Below are positions 41,212-50,407 of a stretch of 64,000 nucleotides of DNA, piece after piece. The position numbers were made by a program, and so were the translations under genes. The stretch comes from Streptomyces iconiensis (GTDB taxonomy: Bacteria > Actinomycetota > Actinomycetes > Streptomycetales > Streptomycetaceae). Numbering within the stretch: the stretch's first letter is position 1; every line of letters starts with the position of its first letter. The stretch covers positions 1-64,000 of the forward strand of contig NZ_JANCPR020000007.1 of the NCBI RefSeq assembly GCF_028657195.3, in the 5' to 3' direction. Below the pieces are notes generated by a model, which was given only the letters and a program-made list of their open reading frames with translations, did not search any database and had not been told where the DNA came from.

Positions 41212-42045
41212 TCAGCGCAATCCGGCGAAGAGATCGTTCTCGGGTACGGGCGCGCCGGTGGCGTCCTTGACACGTAGGAAGGTCTCCATGCCCATCAACT
41301 CGCCGAAACGCTCCTTGCCCATCTTGAGCAAGAAGATGTTCTCGCCCTGGCTGGCGTGCGCGGCCAGTGCATCGAACTTCTGACCGCTGAACGGGGTGGT
41401 GTCCACCCAGGTGGTGACCTCGTCGTCGGGGAGGCCGATCTCGGCCATCGCGGCGGCCTCGGCAGGATCCGGTTCCGGCATGTCCTCATGGAACTCGCGC
41501 ATGGTCTCCCCGAACCGCTGCATCACCGAGCGGGGCATCGTCGTCCAGTACACCTTCGGCGTCAGCGTGATCATCTCCAGCGCCGCCATCGTGATGCGGT
41601 GGGCCTGGATGTGGTCGGGGTGCCCGTAGAAGCCGTTCTCGTCGTAGGTGACGACCACGTCGGGTCGGTAGTGCCGCATGAGTTCCGCGAGTCGGGCGGC
41701 GCCTTCCTCGACGGGGCTCTGCCAGAAGGATCCGGGGGCGTCGTTGCTCGGCCAGCCGCTCATCCCGGAGTCGGCATAGTCCAGCGTCTCCAGATGGCTG
41801 ACCTTCAGGACGTCGCAGCTCTCCTTGAGTTCTTGATGGCGCATCACGGCGACGGCCGACGGATCGTGCCCGGGCTCGCCGGGCTTGACACCCTCCGCTC
41901 CGTCACCGCAACCGCCGTCGGTACACGTTACGAGAACCGTGCGCATACCTTCCGCCGCGTACCGCGCGAGGACCCCTCCGGTACCGGTGGCCTCGTCGTC
42001 GGGGTGAGCGTGTACCGCCATGAGCGTCAAGGGACGGTCAGTCAT
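41212..42045 (-). CDS. PIG-L family deacetylase (MshB/Mca-like)
   Basis: The 277-residue zinc hydrolase has the catalytic AHPDDE motif at residues 13-18 (MAVHAHPDDEATG), VTCTDGGCGDG, and the second metal motif ENGFYGHPDHIQAHRITM. It resembles mycothiol-pathway N-acetylglucosaminyl deacetylases and mycothiol S-conjugate amidases. ATG at 42043-42045 is preceded by CAGGAGG; the frame upstream to 42252 is non-coding. A role in mycothiol metabolism or in deacylating a secondary metabolite are both possible; the gene stands alone. Confidence 0.85.
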   Translation of the reverse strand: MTDRPLTLMAVHAHPDDEATGTGGVLARYAAEGMRTVLVTCTDGGCGDGAEGVKPGEPGHDPSAVAVMRHQELKESCDVLKVSHLETLDYADSGMSGWPSNDAPGSFWQSPVEEGAARLAELMRHYRPDVVVTYDENGFYGHPDHIQAHRITMAALEMITLTPKVYWTTMPRSVMQRFGETMREFHEDMPEPDPAEAAAMAEIGLPDDEVTTWVDTTPFSGQKFDALAAHASQGENIFLLKMGKERFGELMGMETFLRVKDATGAPVPENDLFAGLR

Positions 42046-42734
42046 GAAAAAGTCCTCCTGCTGGAATACATCGTGGTCCGAGTGCGCGGCGGGCATGCCG
42101 CGACCCCGGGGCCCGGATCCTGGTGGGGCGGGCGACGTAGTGGTCCCCCTGTTCCCCGTCCGCGGCGCCGCCCCCTCGACCCATGCAACCGTGCCGGCCG
42201 GACCGGATGTTCCCGGCGCCGCGTTTCGCCTTCCAGGCGTCGGTGTCACCACACGACCGCGACGAGTTACAGGCGTGACCTGCGCGTCTCAGCGGCATGT
42301 CGGATCCGGCTCTCTTCCGGCACCGGCTATGAGATTCCGACACGGGATGTGAGACCTACACACGCCTTCTCGTCAGTTGTCTGCTGCCACTGAGCGTGTT
42401 TGGCTGCGGCTCTCAAGAGGGAGGACCGCCTCTCACTCCGCGCGCAGGGACACTTCGGCGGTGGCAAGAGGCGAGGCCCCCTCGGGGACCCGCATGCCCT
42501 GCAGCTCTTCAGCGGCAGAATGAGCGACAGGCCCGACCGTGTCGGCACCGAGCCCAGCGGGAGTGAGATCGCACAGTCGCGTATGCGCCGTCGCCCTCGC
42601 GCTGTTCCCTCTCACCGTCGGCCAGCCGCACCAACCCGCGCTCGTCAGTCTCGTGCATCCGCGCAGGCGCCGTCGCCACGGCGTGAACCCGCAGTTCTTG
42701 ACCGGCCCGGCCGGGCACCTGGTGCTTCAGCTGC

Positions 42735-42780
42735 TGGGGTGGCGGGATTTGAACCCACGACCTCTTCGGCCCGGACGAAG
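42735..42780 (-). tRNA. tRNA-Pro(CGG) 3' half (fragment, probable att-site remnant)
   Basis: On the minus strand the anticodon arm CTTCGTCCGGGCCGAAG (anticodon CGG), the variable loop, the T arm (GTGGGTTCAAATCCC) and the acceptor end GCCACCCC are present. The 5' half (acceptor and D arm) is missing. Actinomycete integrases use tRNA 3' ends as attachment sites, so this is best read as one end of a former or present integrative element. Confidence 0.7.
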
Positions 42781-42830
42781 GGGCAGCTCTCAAGGCCCAG
42801 TTCGGAGTCTGGGCTCCGGTTGCTCTGAAG

Positions 42831-42950
42831 GAGGTTGGCGGACACGAGTGTCGGCGATCCGCACCGCAAGGTGCGGTTGAGCTTCCTGGGGTGGTCCATG
42901 GGGTGAGCAAGACCGTCCTGGGGATGGCCGCAGAATCTCGGTACTCCGCA
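42831..42950 (+). repeat. Dispersed repeat, copy 2
   Basis: Begins GAGGTTGGCGGACACGAGTG, has the CCGCACC-GCAA-GGTGCGG hairpin and ends with GCAGAATCTCGGTACTCCGC. It parallels 34571-34705 across roughly 120 bp. Unlike that copy, no CRISPR repeat follows. Confidence 0.6.
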
Positions 42951-43273
42951 TGCCCGAGACGGGCGTAAGCGATCCGCGCCGCAGCAGTGGGGCTGCGAGC
43001 GGAGGTTGGCGCCGTATGTCGCCCCGCGAGGGGCGGCGGCCACGGCTTGCTCCTCGGGCCAGTCAGGGTGACCCGCGACCCGCGAGTCCTGGTGGCGCAC
43101 TGAAATGGTCATCTTCCGGGGGAGGTTGGTCGCTCGCGACCGTGGTGGGGCGGGAGTGAGCAGTGGCCTCATTCGCCAGGTTGGTTTATCTGCTGCGCTC
43201 GCGTCGCGGCCGTACCCCTTCCTTAGTCTTCGCTCCGTAGTCACTCGACTACTCGAAGTTGAAGGAGACAGGG

Positions 43274-43729
43274 ATGCGTCCCAAATCCGTAGGCCGCCTG
43301 GCGGCCGTTGCCTCAGCCACGCTGCTGCTGGTCGGCATGGCGAGCACCAGCCCGGCTCAGGCGCAGGGGCCTGGGCCGATCGTGTACTCGATCGAGTTCT
43401 CCAACCCCCAAGAGAAAGACAACGACAACCTGCCCGAACCGTACGGCTATGTCTCCGTGAACGGGGTCGGCCGGCAGACGACGTTGTGGGAGCACCCGGA
43501 CCGGGACCTCAACACCCCCACTCTGCCGCGCTATCCGGAGTCCGGTGTCACACACAGGTTCGTCGACCATTCCGTCAGGGGGGTGTGTGCTGAGGTGGGG
43601 GAGGACGACACCGGCATCAACAGGGACGACGTTCTCGCCGCCGGCTGCGCCCCGTACCACGGCCCCGGGGAGTACACCATCCCCGGCGAAGACGGATCGG
43701 TGACCGTCACCATCCACCACTTGAGCTGA
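43274..43729 (+). CDS. Secreted protein of unknown function (151 aa)
   Basis: A classic signal peptide (RPKSVGRLAAVASATLLLVG, cleavage near AQAQ at about residue 31) is followed by a 120-residue extracellular domain rich in Asp/Pro/Gly (YSIEFSNPQEKDNDNLPEPY, VEDDTG-type segments) with two Cys (RGVCAEVG, LAAGCAPYHG). ATG has GAAGGAG at good spacing. A strong terminator follows at 43749-43781, so it is a monocistronic gene. Function unknown. Confidence 0.8.
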   Translation: MRPKSVGRLAAVASATLLLVGMASTSPAQAQGPGPIVYSIEFSNPQEKDNDNLPEPYGYVSVNGVGRQTTLWEHPDRDLNTPTLPRYPESGVTHRFVDHSVRGVCAEVGEDDTGINRDDVLAAGCAPYHGPGEYTIPGEDGSVTVTIHHLS

Positions 43730-43748
43730 GCCTCACGTCGCCGTAACC

Positions 43749-43781
43749 GTTGCCCCGGGAAGCCCGTACTCCCGGGGCAAC
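43749..43781. terminator. Terminator after the secreted protein gene
   Basis: GTTGCCCCGGGA (43749-43760) pairs perfectly with TCCCGGGGCAAC (43770-43781) around a 9-nt loop. Confidence 0.85.
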
Positions 43782-43988
43782 GCGCGGTCCGCGAGGGGAA
43801 GGTCGGGCGGGCCCGGGCCCGGGCCCGGGCGCGGCCAGCGGCCGGCGGTTCCGACTTCTGGGCTCGGGGCGGCCGGAGCTGGGGTGGCCGGAACTGAGCC
43901 GGCCCGGGTACAGGGCAGGTCGGCGGGCGGAGAGGTGCTGGATTCCGCAGTTGGCGCGGACGGGCGGACCAACGCATCGCGCGTTGAC

Positions 43989-44069
43989 GGACCACAACGC
44001 GCACCGCGCATCGCCGGACCACAACGCGCACCGCGCATCGCCGGACCACAACGCGCACCGCGCGTCGCC
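43989..44069 (+). repeat. Three 27-bp tandem repeats
   Basis: Units at 43989-44015, 44016-44042 and 44043-44069 begin GGACCACAACGCGCACCGCG and differ by one base in the third. They lie in the intergenic region (43782-44183) before the AvrD cluster's last gene; no gene is present there. Confidence 0.85.
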
Positions 44070-44183
44070 GGAACATAGACCCGCTGGAGGCCCCCGCACC
44101 CGGGGCGGCCCAACCGGCGAACCCGGGCCTCATCGTGCCGGAGGTCTGCGGGCGCCCCGGGGGAGAGGGGCGTGCGCTCCGTC

Positions 44184-45161
44184 TCAGTGGGGCTCCCGCT
44201 CGTCGAAGGTGATCAGCTGACGCCCCCGGACCCCGCCGCCCGCGAGGCGCCAGTGCGCCTCGCCGGCCTGCTCGGGTCGGAGTACGGAGGCCGTACGGAC
44301 GGTCAGCGTTCCCCTGGCGGCCAGCGCCGCCAGTTCGGCGAGGGCCTCGGTCTTGCGGGGGTGGGCGAGGACGTTCGCCTCGTGCTGGGTGATCCCGCGC
44401 TCCAGGGCGAGGAGGCCGGGGCGGCAGGTGACGATCCGGCCCCCGTCGCGGATGGCGCGGAGTACGGGTTCGCCGACCACGGCCGCGTCCACCACCGCGT
44501 CCACGCCCTCAGGAACGGCCCAGCGGTACCGGTCGGCGAGGTCCGCCACCTCCCCGTTTCCGGGCTGCACCTCGCGCGGTACGAGGATTTCCGCGCCGAG
44601 CTGCTTGAGCAACTGCTCGTCCTGCGTGGTCGCCTCGGCGACGACCCGCAGGCCCCGGTGCGTGGCGAGCTGGATCACGAAGCCGCCCAGCGCGCCCGCG
44701 CCGCCCGTCACGGCGAGCGTGGACCCGGCGGGCAGCGCCAGCAGGCCGAGTGCCTGGTGGGCGGTGAGGGAGTTCATGGGCAGCCCGGCTGCTTCGACCG
44801 GGTCGAGGCCCGGCGGCACGAGTGCGGTGTCCTCGACGGAGACGATGACGTATTCGGCCTGCGCTCCCCCCTGTGGGCGGAACGGGTTGACGAACGCCAT
44901 GACCTGGTCGCCGAGCGCGAACAGGGTGTCGGCGCCCGCCGCGTCGACGGTCCCGGACACGTCCATTCCCGGTACGTATGGCGGGCCGAACTCCGCTACG
45001 TACTGGGCGAGTTGACCCGACCTGAGCATCAGGTCCGTCGGGTTGACGGCGGCTGCGGCGACGCGGACTCGCAGCTCACCAGGCCCCGGGTCGGGGATGG
45101 CGCGGTTGACGACTTCGAGCACCTCGGGGTCGCCGAATTCCAGGATTCCGACTGCGCGCAT
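44184..45161 (-). CDS. MDR-family NAD(P)H-dependent quinone/enone reductase
   Basis: The 325-residue protein is a zinc-free medium-chain reductase: GELRVRVAAAAVNPTDLMLR, PYVPGMDVSGTV, the nucleotide loop AVTGGAGALGGFVIQLA and GGRIVTCRPG. No catalytic zinc Cys/His pattern is present. Such enzymes reduce conjugated double bonds, and butenolide reduction is a known role of a phylogenetically different reductase in gamma-butyrolactone pathways. As the last gene of the AvrD cluster it may reduce a cluster intermediate. Confidence 0.85.
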   Translation of the reverse strand: MRAVGILEFGDPEVLEVVNRAIPDPGPGELRVRVAAAAVNPTDLMLRSGQLAQYVAEFGPPYVPGMDVSGTVDAAGADTLFALGDQVMAFVNPFRPQGGAQAEYVIVSVEDTALVPPGLDPVEAAGLPMNSLTAHQALGLLALPAGSTLAVTGGAGALGGFVIQLATHRGLRVVAEATTQDEQLLKQLGAEILVPREVQPGNGEVADLADRYRWAVPEGVDAVVDAAVVGEPVLRAIRDGGRIVTCRPGLLALERGITQHEANVLAHPRKTEALAELAALAARGTLTVRTASVLRPEQAGEAHWRLAGGGVRGRQLITFDEREPH

Positions 45162-45275
45162 ACCGAAGGGTCCTTCCTGTGCTGAAAGAGATGATTCGGG
45201 GAGAGCCAGTCGCGGGGTGGTGTGCGGGGCCGGGCTGGTCCCGGCCTGGTCTTCGGCCAGGGGCCTGGTCTTCTG

Positions 45276-46076
45276 TCAGGCCGGGAGCCCCCCGGCGGCG
45301 TTCGAGGGCGTACAGGGATCCGGTGGCGGGCCGGGGCTGGGGCCGGGGCCGGGGTCCGGTGGGGTGAGCGCGGCGGGCAGCCGCAGCGCGGGTGCGGGGC
45401 GTGGCGGCGGCAGTTGCCGCCAGCCCTCCCACCGCGCCCGTTCCCGTAGCTCCGGCTCGCCGCCCACGAGCACGGCGTGCCCGGACAGTTCCAGCAGCGG
45501 CAGGTCCGAGGAGTGGTCCCCGTATGCGGTGGACGCGGTCAGATCGACGCCCCGCGCCCGTGCCCAGGAACGGGCCGCTTCCGCCTTGGCGCTGCCGATC
45601 ATCGGGGTGTGCACGCGGCCCGAGTACAGGTCGCCGACGATCTCCGGTTCCGTGGCCAGCACCGCGTCCACGCGGAGGTGCCGGGCGAGTGGCGCGAGCG
45701 CCGCCGGGAAGGAGCCTGACACGAGAACGACAGGCTCCCCCGCCGCCTGGTGCTCGCGCAGGGCCGACACGGTGGGCTCGTGCAGGAACTTGCCGTGCGC
45801 CAGTTCGCCGCGGAACCACTCGGCCGCCAGCTGCGCGACGTAGGACGCGTCGAGACCCTCGTAACTGGCGAAGTACGCGCGGCTGGTCTCCGTACGCGGC
45901 AGCCCTCCCGCCGTCATCGCGCGCAGCCGCTGCCGTTCGTGCCGGTAGGTGTGCGCGGCACGGCCCTCGGAAGCGAACCGGTACTCCAGGAACCGGAACA
46001 GCGTGGTGCCCCTGGTCAGGGTCCCGTCCACATCGAAGAACGCCGCCCCGCGCGGTGCCGGGGCCGGATCAGCCAT
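45276..46076 (-). CDS. HAD-IB family phosphatase
   Basis: The 266-residue enzyme has HAD motif I AFFDVDGTLTRG (Asp15 nucleophile, Asp17), motif II VVLVSGSFPAAL, a motif III Lys in IGSAKAEAA and motif IV AYGDHSSDLPLL. The last 45 residues are Pro/Gly low complexity. It overlaps the ACP gene upstream by 8 bp, so the two are translationally linked. In the AvrD cluster the expected job is removal of phosphate from an acylated sugar- or triose-phosphate intermediate (inference). Confidence 0.85.
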   Translation of the reverse strand: MADPAPAPRGAAFFDVDGTLTRGTTLFRFLEYRFASEGRAAHTYRHERQRLRAMTAGGLPRTETSRAYFASYEGLDASYVAQLAAEWFRGELAHGKFLHEPTVSALREHQAAGEPVVLVSGSFPAALAPLARHLRVDAVLATEPEIVGDLYSGRVHTPMIGSAKAEAARSWARARGVDLTASTAYGDHSSDLPLLELSGHAVLVGGEPELRERARWEGWRQLPPPRPAPALRLPAALTPPDPGPGPSPGPPPDPCTPSNAAGGLPA

Positions 46077-46443
46077 GGGGCCGTGCGTCCTTCCCCACGA
46101 GCAGGGCCGCGGTACGGGCGACGTCCGAGGCGTCCAGGATCTCCGCGTCGGTGACCTCGACCCCGTACTCCTTCGACAGGTGCACCGCGAGTTCCAGGAG
46201 CACGAGGGAGTCGAACTCCATGTCCTCGTACGGGGTGAGGGCCGTGGACTCCTGGGGCGCCTCGAACTTGCCGCGGACGGTGGCCAGTACCTCCTGGCTC
46301 AGCTCACGAACAGTGGCATCGGCCCCGGGCTGGGCCTGGGTCCAGGGCTGGGCCTGCGTCCGGGTCTGGGTCTGCATCTGGGTCTGGGTTTGGGTCTTGG
46401 GTTGGTTCTGGGCCTGGGCCTGGATCTGATTCTGGATGCTCAT
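46069..46443 (-). CDS. Acyl carrier protein with a Gln/Thr-rich N-terminal extension
   Basis: Residues 45-120 form the ACP: REVLATV-type helix 1 (SQEVLATVRGKFEAP), the phosphopantetheine site MEFDSLVLLELAVHL (Ser79) and DAEILDASDVARTAALL. Residues 1-40 are an unusual Gln/Thr tract (QAQAQNQPKTQTQTQMQTQT) coded by repetitive DNA. It overlaps the HAD gene and follows the KAS III gene, so it probably carries the beta-ketoacyl chain made by the KAS III. Confidence 0.88.
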   Translation of the reverse strand: MSIQNQIQAQAQNQPKTQTQTQMQTQTRTQAQPWTQAQPGADATVRELSQEVLATVRGKFEAPQESTALTPYEDMEFDSLVLLELAVHLSKEYGVEVTDAEILDASDVARTAALLVGKDARPHG

Positions 46444-46491
46444 GGTGTGTCCTTCCTCGGTGTTCCGGAACGGATCAGTGGGAGGCGTGGG

Positions 46492-47505
46492 TCAGGCCGG
46501 GACGATGTCGGGCCAGGTCAGCGCGGCGGACCCCCAGGTCAGTCCGCCGCCGAAGGCGGTGAGCAACAGCCGCTCTCCGGCCTTGAGACGGCCGTCGGCC
46601 GCGGCGTCGGCGAGGGCGAGCGGTATGGAGGCAGCCGATGTGTTGCCGACCTGGTCGAGGTTGACCACCGCGCGCTCGGCCGGGACGCGGAGCTGTTCGG
46701 CGACGGCACGCAGGATGCGCGAGTTGGCCTGGTGGCCGACCAGGTGTCCGATGCTGTCGGTGGTCCAGCCGATGCGGTCCAGCAGCGCCTGCGACGACTC
46801 GGTCATCCGCTGGACAGCGGACAGGAACACCTCGCGGCCCCGCATGGTGAAGTACTCGTCACCCGGTGCCGGCGCCGTGCCCTGGGAGCGCTGCCGCGAC
46901 CCGCCGGCCGGGATACGGATCAGATCCTTCTGTTGGCCGTCGGAGCCGAGGTCGAAGCCTTGGAACGCGCCGTCCTGGCCCTCCTCACCTGCCGTCAGCA
47001 CGGCCGCGCCGGCCCCGTCCCCGAAGATCACGGAGGTGGTGCGGTCCTTCGGGTTGAGGATGGTGGAGTACGTCTCGGCGCCGATGACGAGCGCGTTGCG
47101 CGCGCGACTGGCCAGCACGGCGTTGGCCGCGGTGTCCAGGGCGTAGATGAACCCGGAGCACACCGCGCTGATGTCGAAGGCGGCCGGGGCGCCGAGCCCG
47201 AGTCTGGCCGCGACGTCCGGCGCGGTGGCTGGGCAGGGGTGGTCGGGGGTCGTGGTCGCCAGGACGACGAGGTCGACGGTGCCCGGTTCCGGGGCGAGCC
47301 CGGCGGACTTCAGCGCACGGTGACCGGCTTCCACGGCCAGGTCGCCGGTGGAGATGCCGGGGTCGGCCCAGCGGCGGGTGCGGATTCCTGTCCTGCTGGT
47401 GATCCATTCGTCTGTCGTGTCGAAACGGTCCGCGAGTTCTTCGTTGTTGACGCGGCGCGGTGGCAGGTAGGCACCGAGGCCGGTGAGTACCGCTGGCTGG
47501 AGCAT
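46492..47505 (-). CDS. Ketoacyl-ACP synthase III (FabH-like)
   Basis: The 337-residue thiolase-fold enzyme has the complete FabH triad: Cys116 (DISAVCSGFIYAL), His258 (VGHQANSRIL) and Asn288 (QVGNTSAASIPLAL). ITSRTGIRTRRW and FGDGAGAAVL are also typical. It condenses an acyl-CoA with malonyl-ACP to give a beta-ketoacyl-ACP. Beside an ACP and an AvrD protein it likely makes the beta-keto acyl chain that AvrD uses. The primer specificity cannot be told from sequence. Confidence 0.9.
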   Translation of the reverse strand: MLQPAVLTGLGAYLPPRRVNNEELADRFDTTDEWITSRTGIRTRRWADPGISTGDLAVEAGHRALKSAGLAPEPGTVDLVVLATTTPDHPCPATAPDVAARLGLGAPAAFDISAVCSGFIYALDTAANAVLASRARNALVIGAETYSTILNPKDRTTSVIFGDGAGAAVLTAGEEGQDGAFQGFDLGSDGQQKDLIRIPAGGSRQRSQGTAPAPGDEYFTMRGREVFLSAVQRMTESSQALLDRIGWTTDSIGHLVGHQANSRILRAVAEQLRVPAERAVVNLDQVGNTSAASIPLALADAAADGRLKAGERLLLTAFGGGLTWGSAALTWPDIVPA

Positions 47506-47629
47506 GACGTCTCGCCTCCTGAGAAGAGCCGTGAAGGCCGGGAACGTGAAGGCCGGGGAGGGGCGGGAAGGGGCGGAAGGGACCGAGCGCCGGGGAAGAC
47601 CGCCGGCGTGGAGCGGCGGCCGGCCGCCG

Positions 47630-48571
47630 TCAGGCGGGCAGGAGGTGCGCGACGGAGCAGGTCAGCCGCTGCCCGGCATAGGTGGTCAGCACGTCGGCGC
47701 TGCGCCAGGTGCCCTGCGCGCTCTCCAGCAGCCTCGGCTCGCTCAGCGACACCTCGAACCGGCTCTCGCCGGCCCCCGCAGGGCGCGTGCCGTCGGCCGC
47801 GCGGATGACGGTGCGGCGCATCCAGAGCGTGTTGCTGTCGGCCCTGGCCACGTCGTCCAGCGAGTACAGCAGGACCTGGGCCAGTTGGAGTGCGGAGACG
47901 AACAGATCGACCATGGTCGCCTCGCCGCCCGGTGAGAGCGCGAGGTCCGCCCGCGCCAGTGAGGCCGACGTGTCCACCTTCACGTCGGTCAGTAACTGGG
48001 CCCGGTCCCGGTGCGGGACGCCGAACGGCGCGTCGTTCCAGACGCCCGGAAGCTCGGCCGCTGAGCCGTAACGGCCCGCGCCGGGCCAGGAGTCGCACGC
48101 CGGCCGGCCGGTTCCCACGGCAGCCTCGACGCGTACGGTCAGCAGACCGATCCGGCATTCCATGTTCACGGTGCCGCCGTCCGGCGCGTCCACCAGACGT
48201 CCGGAGACCGCGAACGTGTCGAGGTCGTCCTCCTGCGGCTTGCGCCCGGCCTTGATGACGCACGAGCGGACCGTGAACGGGGTGCCGGGGCCGAGCCGGC
48301 CCGCGTGTGCGGCGTACAGGCCGGTCAGCTGTGCGCCGAGCAGCATGACGTCGATGGTGGACAGGTGAGGGCGCTGACTGGTCCCGCCCTTGCGGGACCA
48401 GGTGCCCGGTAACTCCAGGCCCGCCGTGGCGGTGATGGTTCCGTCGTCAATGGCGATGCCGGTCAGCGAGTGGTGCACGCGCTTGAAACCCTCGCCGAAG
48501 AAGCGCCCTTCACGTGCGCCGAGGAGATCGTCAACGGTTCTCAAGGTGACCAGAGGTGGTGCGACGGTCAT
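47630..48571 (-). CDS. avrD: AvrD-family protein (putative beta-ketoacyl/sugar coupling enzyme)
   Basis: The 313-residue protein matches Pseudomonas AvrD along its length and in size: VDDLLGAREGRFFGEGFKRV, LPGTWSRKGGTSQRPHLSTI, DVMLLGAQLTGLYAAHA, RSCVIKAGRKPQEDDLDTF and MECRIGLLTVRVEAAVG. AvrD directs formation of syringolides, C-glycosyl-like lipid elicitors built from a beta-ketoacyl chain and a pentulose; the fold is related to hotdog/AfsA-type enzymes. Here ACP, KAS III and HAD phosphatase genes stand next to it, which fits acyl transfer to a sugar phosphate followed by dephosphorylation. ATG with AAGGA upstream. Confidence 0.85.
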   Translation of the reverse strand: MTVAPPLVTLRTVDDLLGAREGRFFGEGFKRVHHSLTGIAIDDGTITATAGLELPGTWSRKGGTSQRPHLSTIDVMLLGAQLTGLYAAHAGRLGPGTPFTVRSCVIKAGRKPQEDDLDTFAVSGRLVDAPDGGTVNMECRIGLLTVRVEAAVGTGRPACDSWPGAGRYGSAAELPGVWNDAPFGVPHRDRAQLLTDVKVDTSASLARADLALSPGGEATMVDLFVSALQLAQVLLYSLDDVARADSNTLWMRRTVIRAADGTRPAGAGESRFEVSLSEPRLLESAQGTWRSADVLTTYAGQRLTCSVAHLLPA

Positions 48572-48770
48572 GGACTTTCCTTCGTAGGCAGCGATCGCCC
48601 TTCGGGGTGCGGCTGTTGAACGACGGCGGCGACGTCCGGGACCCTCAGCAGAAGTGGACCGGGTGTCGTCGGCGTCCGGCTGTGATGTGCCCCTCGGCTT
48701 CCTGAACCATGCTGGGTTCCTGGCCCGGGCCGTCGCACGGCCCGAGCCTGCGGTCACCTGGGGCCCGGCA

Positions 48771-50246
48771 TCAGGAGGTGTGTGCGGCCTGTACCGGCTC
48801 CGGGGTGCCCGGTACGGGCTCGGACAGGGCGGGATCAATGTGGTCGTCGGTCCCGGTTGTCCGCTTGCTGAGGTTGAGCACCACGAGGAACGTCAGCGCG
48901 ATGCCCACGGCGATCGCCCAGGTGGCGGTGATGATGCCGTCCGTCAGCTGCGCCGTGTCCCCCGTACCACCGCCGTTCACCGAGTTGGCGATGGCGATCA
49001 GCACGGCGAGACCCACCGCACCGCCGATCTGCTGGCCCGTCGTGGCGATACCGGAGCCGATGCCCTGGTCCTGCGCCTGCACACCGGTGGTCGCGGCGGC
49101 GAACATGGTCGTGAAGACGATGCCCTGGCCGAGCGAGAGGAGCAGGAGCGACGGGGCGAGGACCCAGTACGAGACATCCTGCGTCAGCGTCAGCGCCAGC
49201 GCGACGGTGCCGGCGACGCCCATGGTGAGCCCGATGAACAGGGTGTTGCGGACGCCGAACCTGGTGGCCCACTTGCCGCCGACGATGGTGCCGATCAGCA
49301 CGCTGCCGGACGGGACGACGAACGCGAAGCCGGTGGTCCAGGCGCTGTACTCCTGCACGACCTGCCAGAACTGGGTGAGGAAGTAGGCCAGCGCACCGAA
49401 GGTGGCCATGAACAGGAAGGTGATGCCGGCGCCCGTGGACAGGTTGCGGTTGCTGAACAGCCGCAGCGGGACCATCGGAGCCTTGGACCTGCTCTCGATG
49501 AGCAGGAAGAGCAGCAGCATCACGACGGCGACGGCCAGCGTGGTCAGTACCTGCCCCGAGCCCCAGCCCGCCTCGGGGCCCTGTACCAGCGCGAAGACGA
49601 ACAGCGTGGAGGCGAGGGTGCCGGTGACCGCGCCCGGCAGGTCGAAGGCGCCCGAGGTCTTGGCATGGTCGGCCGGCAGGAGCGACATCGCCGCGACCAT
49701 TCCGGCGCCCGCCAGAATGACGTTGACGTAGAAGACCGACGGCCAGCCGAACGCGTCGGTCAGCAGACCGCCGAGTATGGAACCGAGCACCATGCCGGAG
49801 CCGCCTGCCGCGCCCCACACGGACAGGGCGCGGTTACGCTCCCTGCCCTCCGCGAACAGGGTGGTGACCAGGGAAAGCGTGGCGGGAGCGAGGAACGCGC
49901 CGCCGAGGCCCTGCACCGCGCGGGCCACGATCAGCAGCCACGGCTCCTGGGCGAGACCGCCCGCCAGCGAGGAGGCCGCGTACAGGAACAGGCCGAAGAT
50001 GAACATCCGTTTGCGGCCGAACAGGTCGGTCGCGCGTCCGCCCAGCAGCAGGAAGCCGCCGAAGGCGACCGCGTAGGCCGACACCACCCACTGGAGGTTC
50101 TGCGAGCTGAAGCCGAGGTGCTCGCCGATCTGGGGGAGGGAGACGAAGACGATGTTGTAGTCGACGGCGATGATCATCTGGGCGAAGGCGAGCAGAGCGA
50201 GCACTGCTCCCAGTTGTCGCGGCCGTGCGGACACGTTGCTGGACAC
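48771..50246 (-). CDS. MFS exporter, DHA2 type (14 helices)
   Basis: The 491-residue transporter has about 14 membrane helices and the MFS motif A LLLGGRATDLFGRKRMFIFG, motif B IVARAVQGLGGAFLAPATLS and motif C VLGSILGGLLTDAFGWPSVF. These place it in the drug/proton antiporter DHA2 group. In the cluster it should export the product or give self-resistance. Its start at 50244-50246 has GAAAGGAAA upstream. Confidence 0.9.
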   Translation of the reverse strand: MSSNVSARPRQLGAVLALLAFAQMIIAVDYNIVFVSLPQIGEHLGFSSQNLQWVVSAYAVAFGGFLLLGGRATDLFGRKRMFIFGLFLYAASSLAGGLAQEPWLLIVARAVQGLGGAFLAPATLSLVTTLFAEGRERNRALSVWGAAGGSGMVLGSILGGLLTDAFGWPSVFYVNVILAGAGMVAAMSLLPADHAKTSGAFDLPGAVTGTLASTLFVFALVQGPEAGWGSGQVLTTLAVAVVMLLLFLLIESRSKAPMVPLRLFSNRNLSTGAGITFLFMATFGALAYFLTQFWQVVQEYSAWTTGFAFVVPSGSVLIGTIVGGKWATRFGVRNTLFIGLTMGVAGTVALALTLTQDVSYWVLAPSLLLLSLGQGIVFTTMFAAATTGVQAQDQGIGSGIATTGQQIGGAVGLAVLIAIANSVNGGGTGDTAQLTDGIITATWAIAVGIALTFLVVLNLSKRTTGTDDHIDPALSEPVPGTPEPVQAAHTS

Positions 50247-50407
50247 AACGGTTTCCTTTCTTGAGGGGGGACTTTTTTCGAAGGAGGGGAAGGGAACTCA
50301 GGGGAGGAACGCGGGACTTGGAGAACGGTCGGGAACTCCGGGGAGGAAGACGGAACTTGGAGAGGGGGAGGGAACTCCGGGGAGGGGAACGCGACGCGAA
50401 CGGTCGG

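Larger units (their letters stand above)
42046..43273. other. 1.2-kb gene-free scar region
   Basis: No convincing gene. It contains the 3' half of a tRNA-Pro (42735-42780), a second copy of the dispersed repeat (42831-42950), and then the promoter region of the secreted protein gene. The mix of tRNA debris and repeats looks like an old integration site. Confidence 0.5.

Noticed and set aside
43989..44069. 27-bp tandem repeats as plasmid iterons
   Set aside because: No replication initiator gene is nearby and there are only three units; nothing else suggests an origin.
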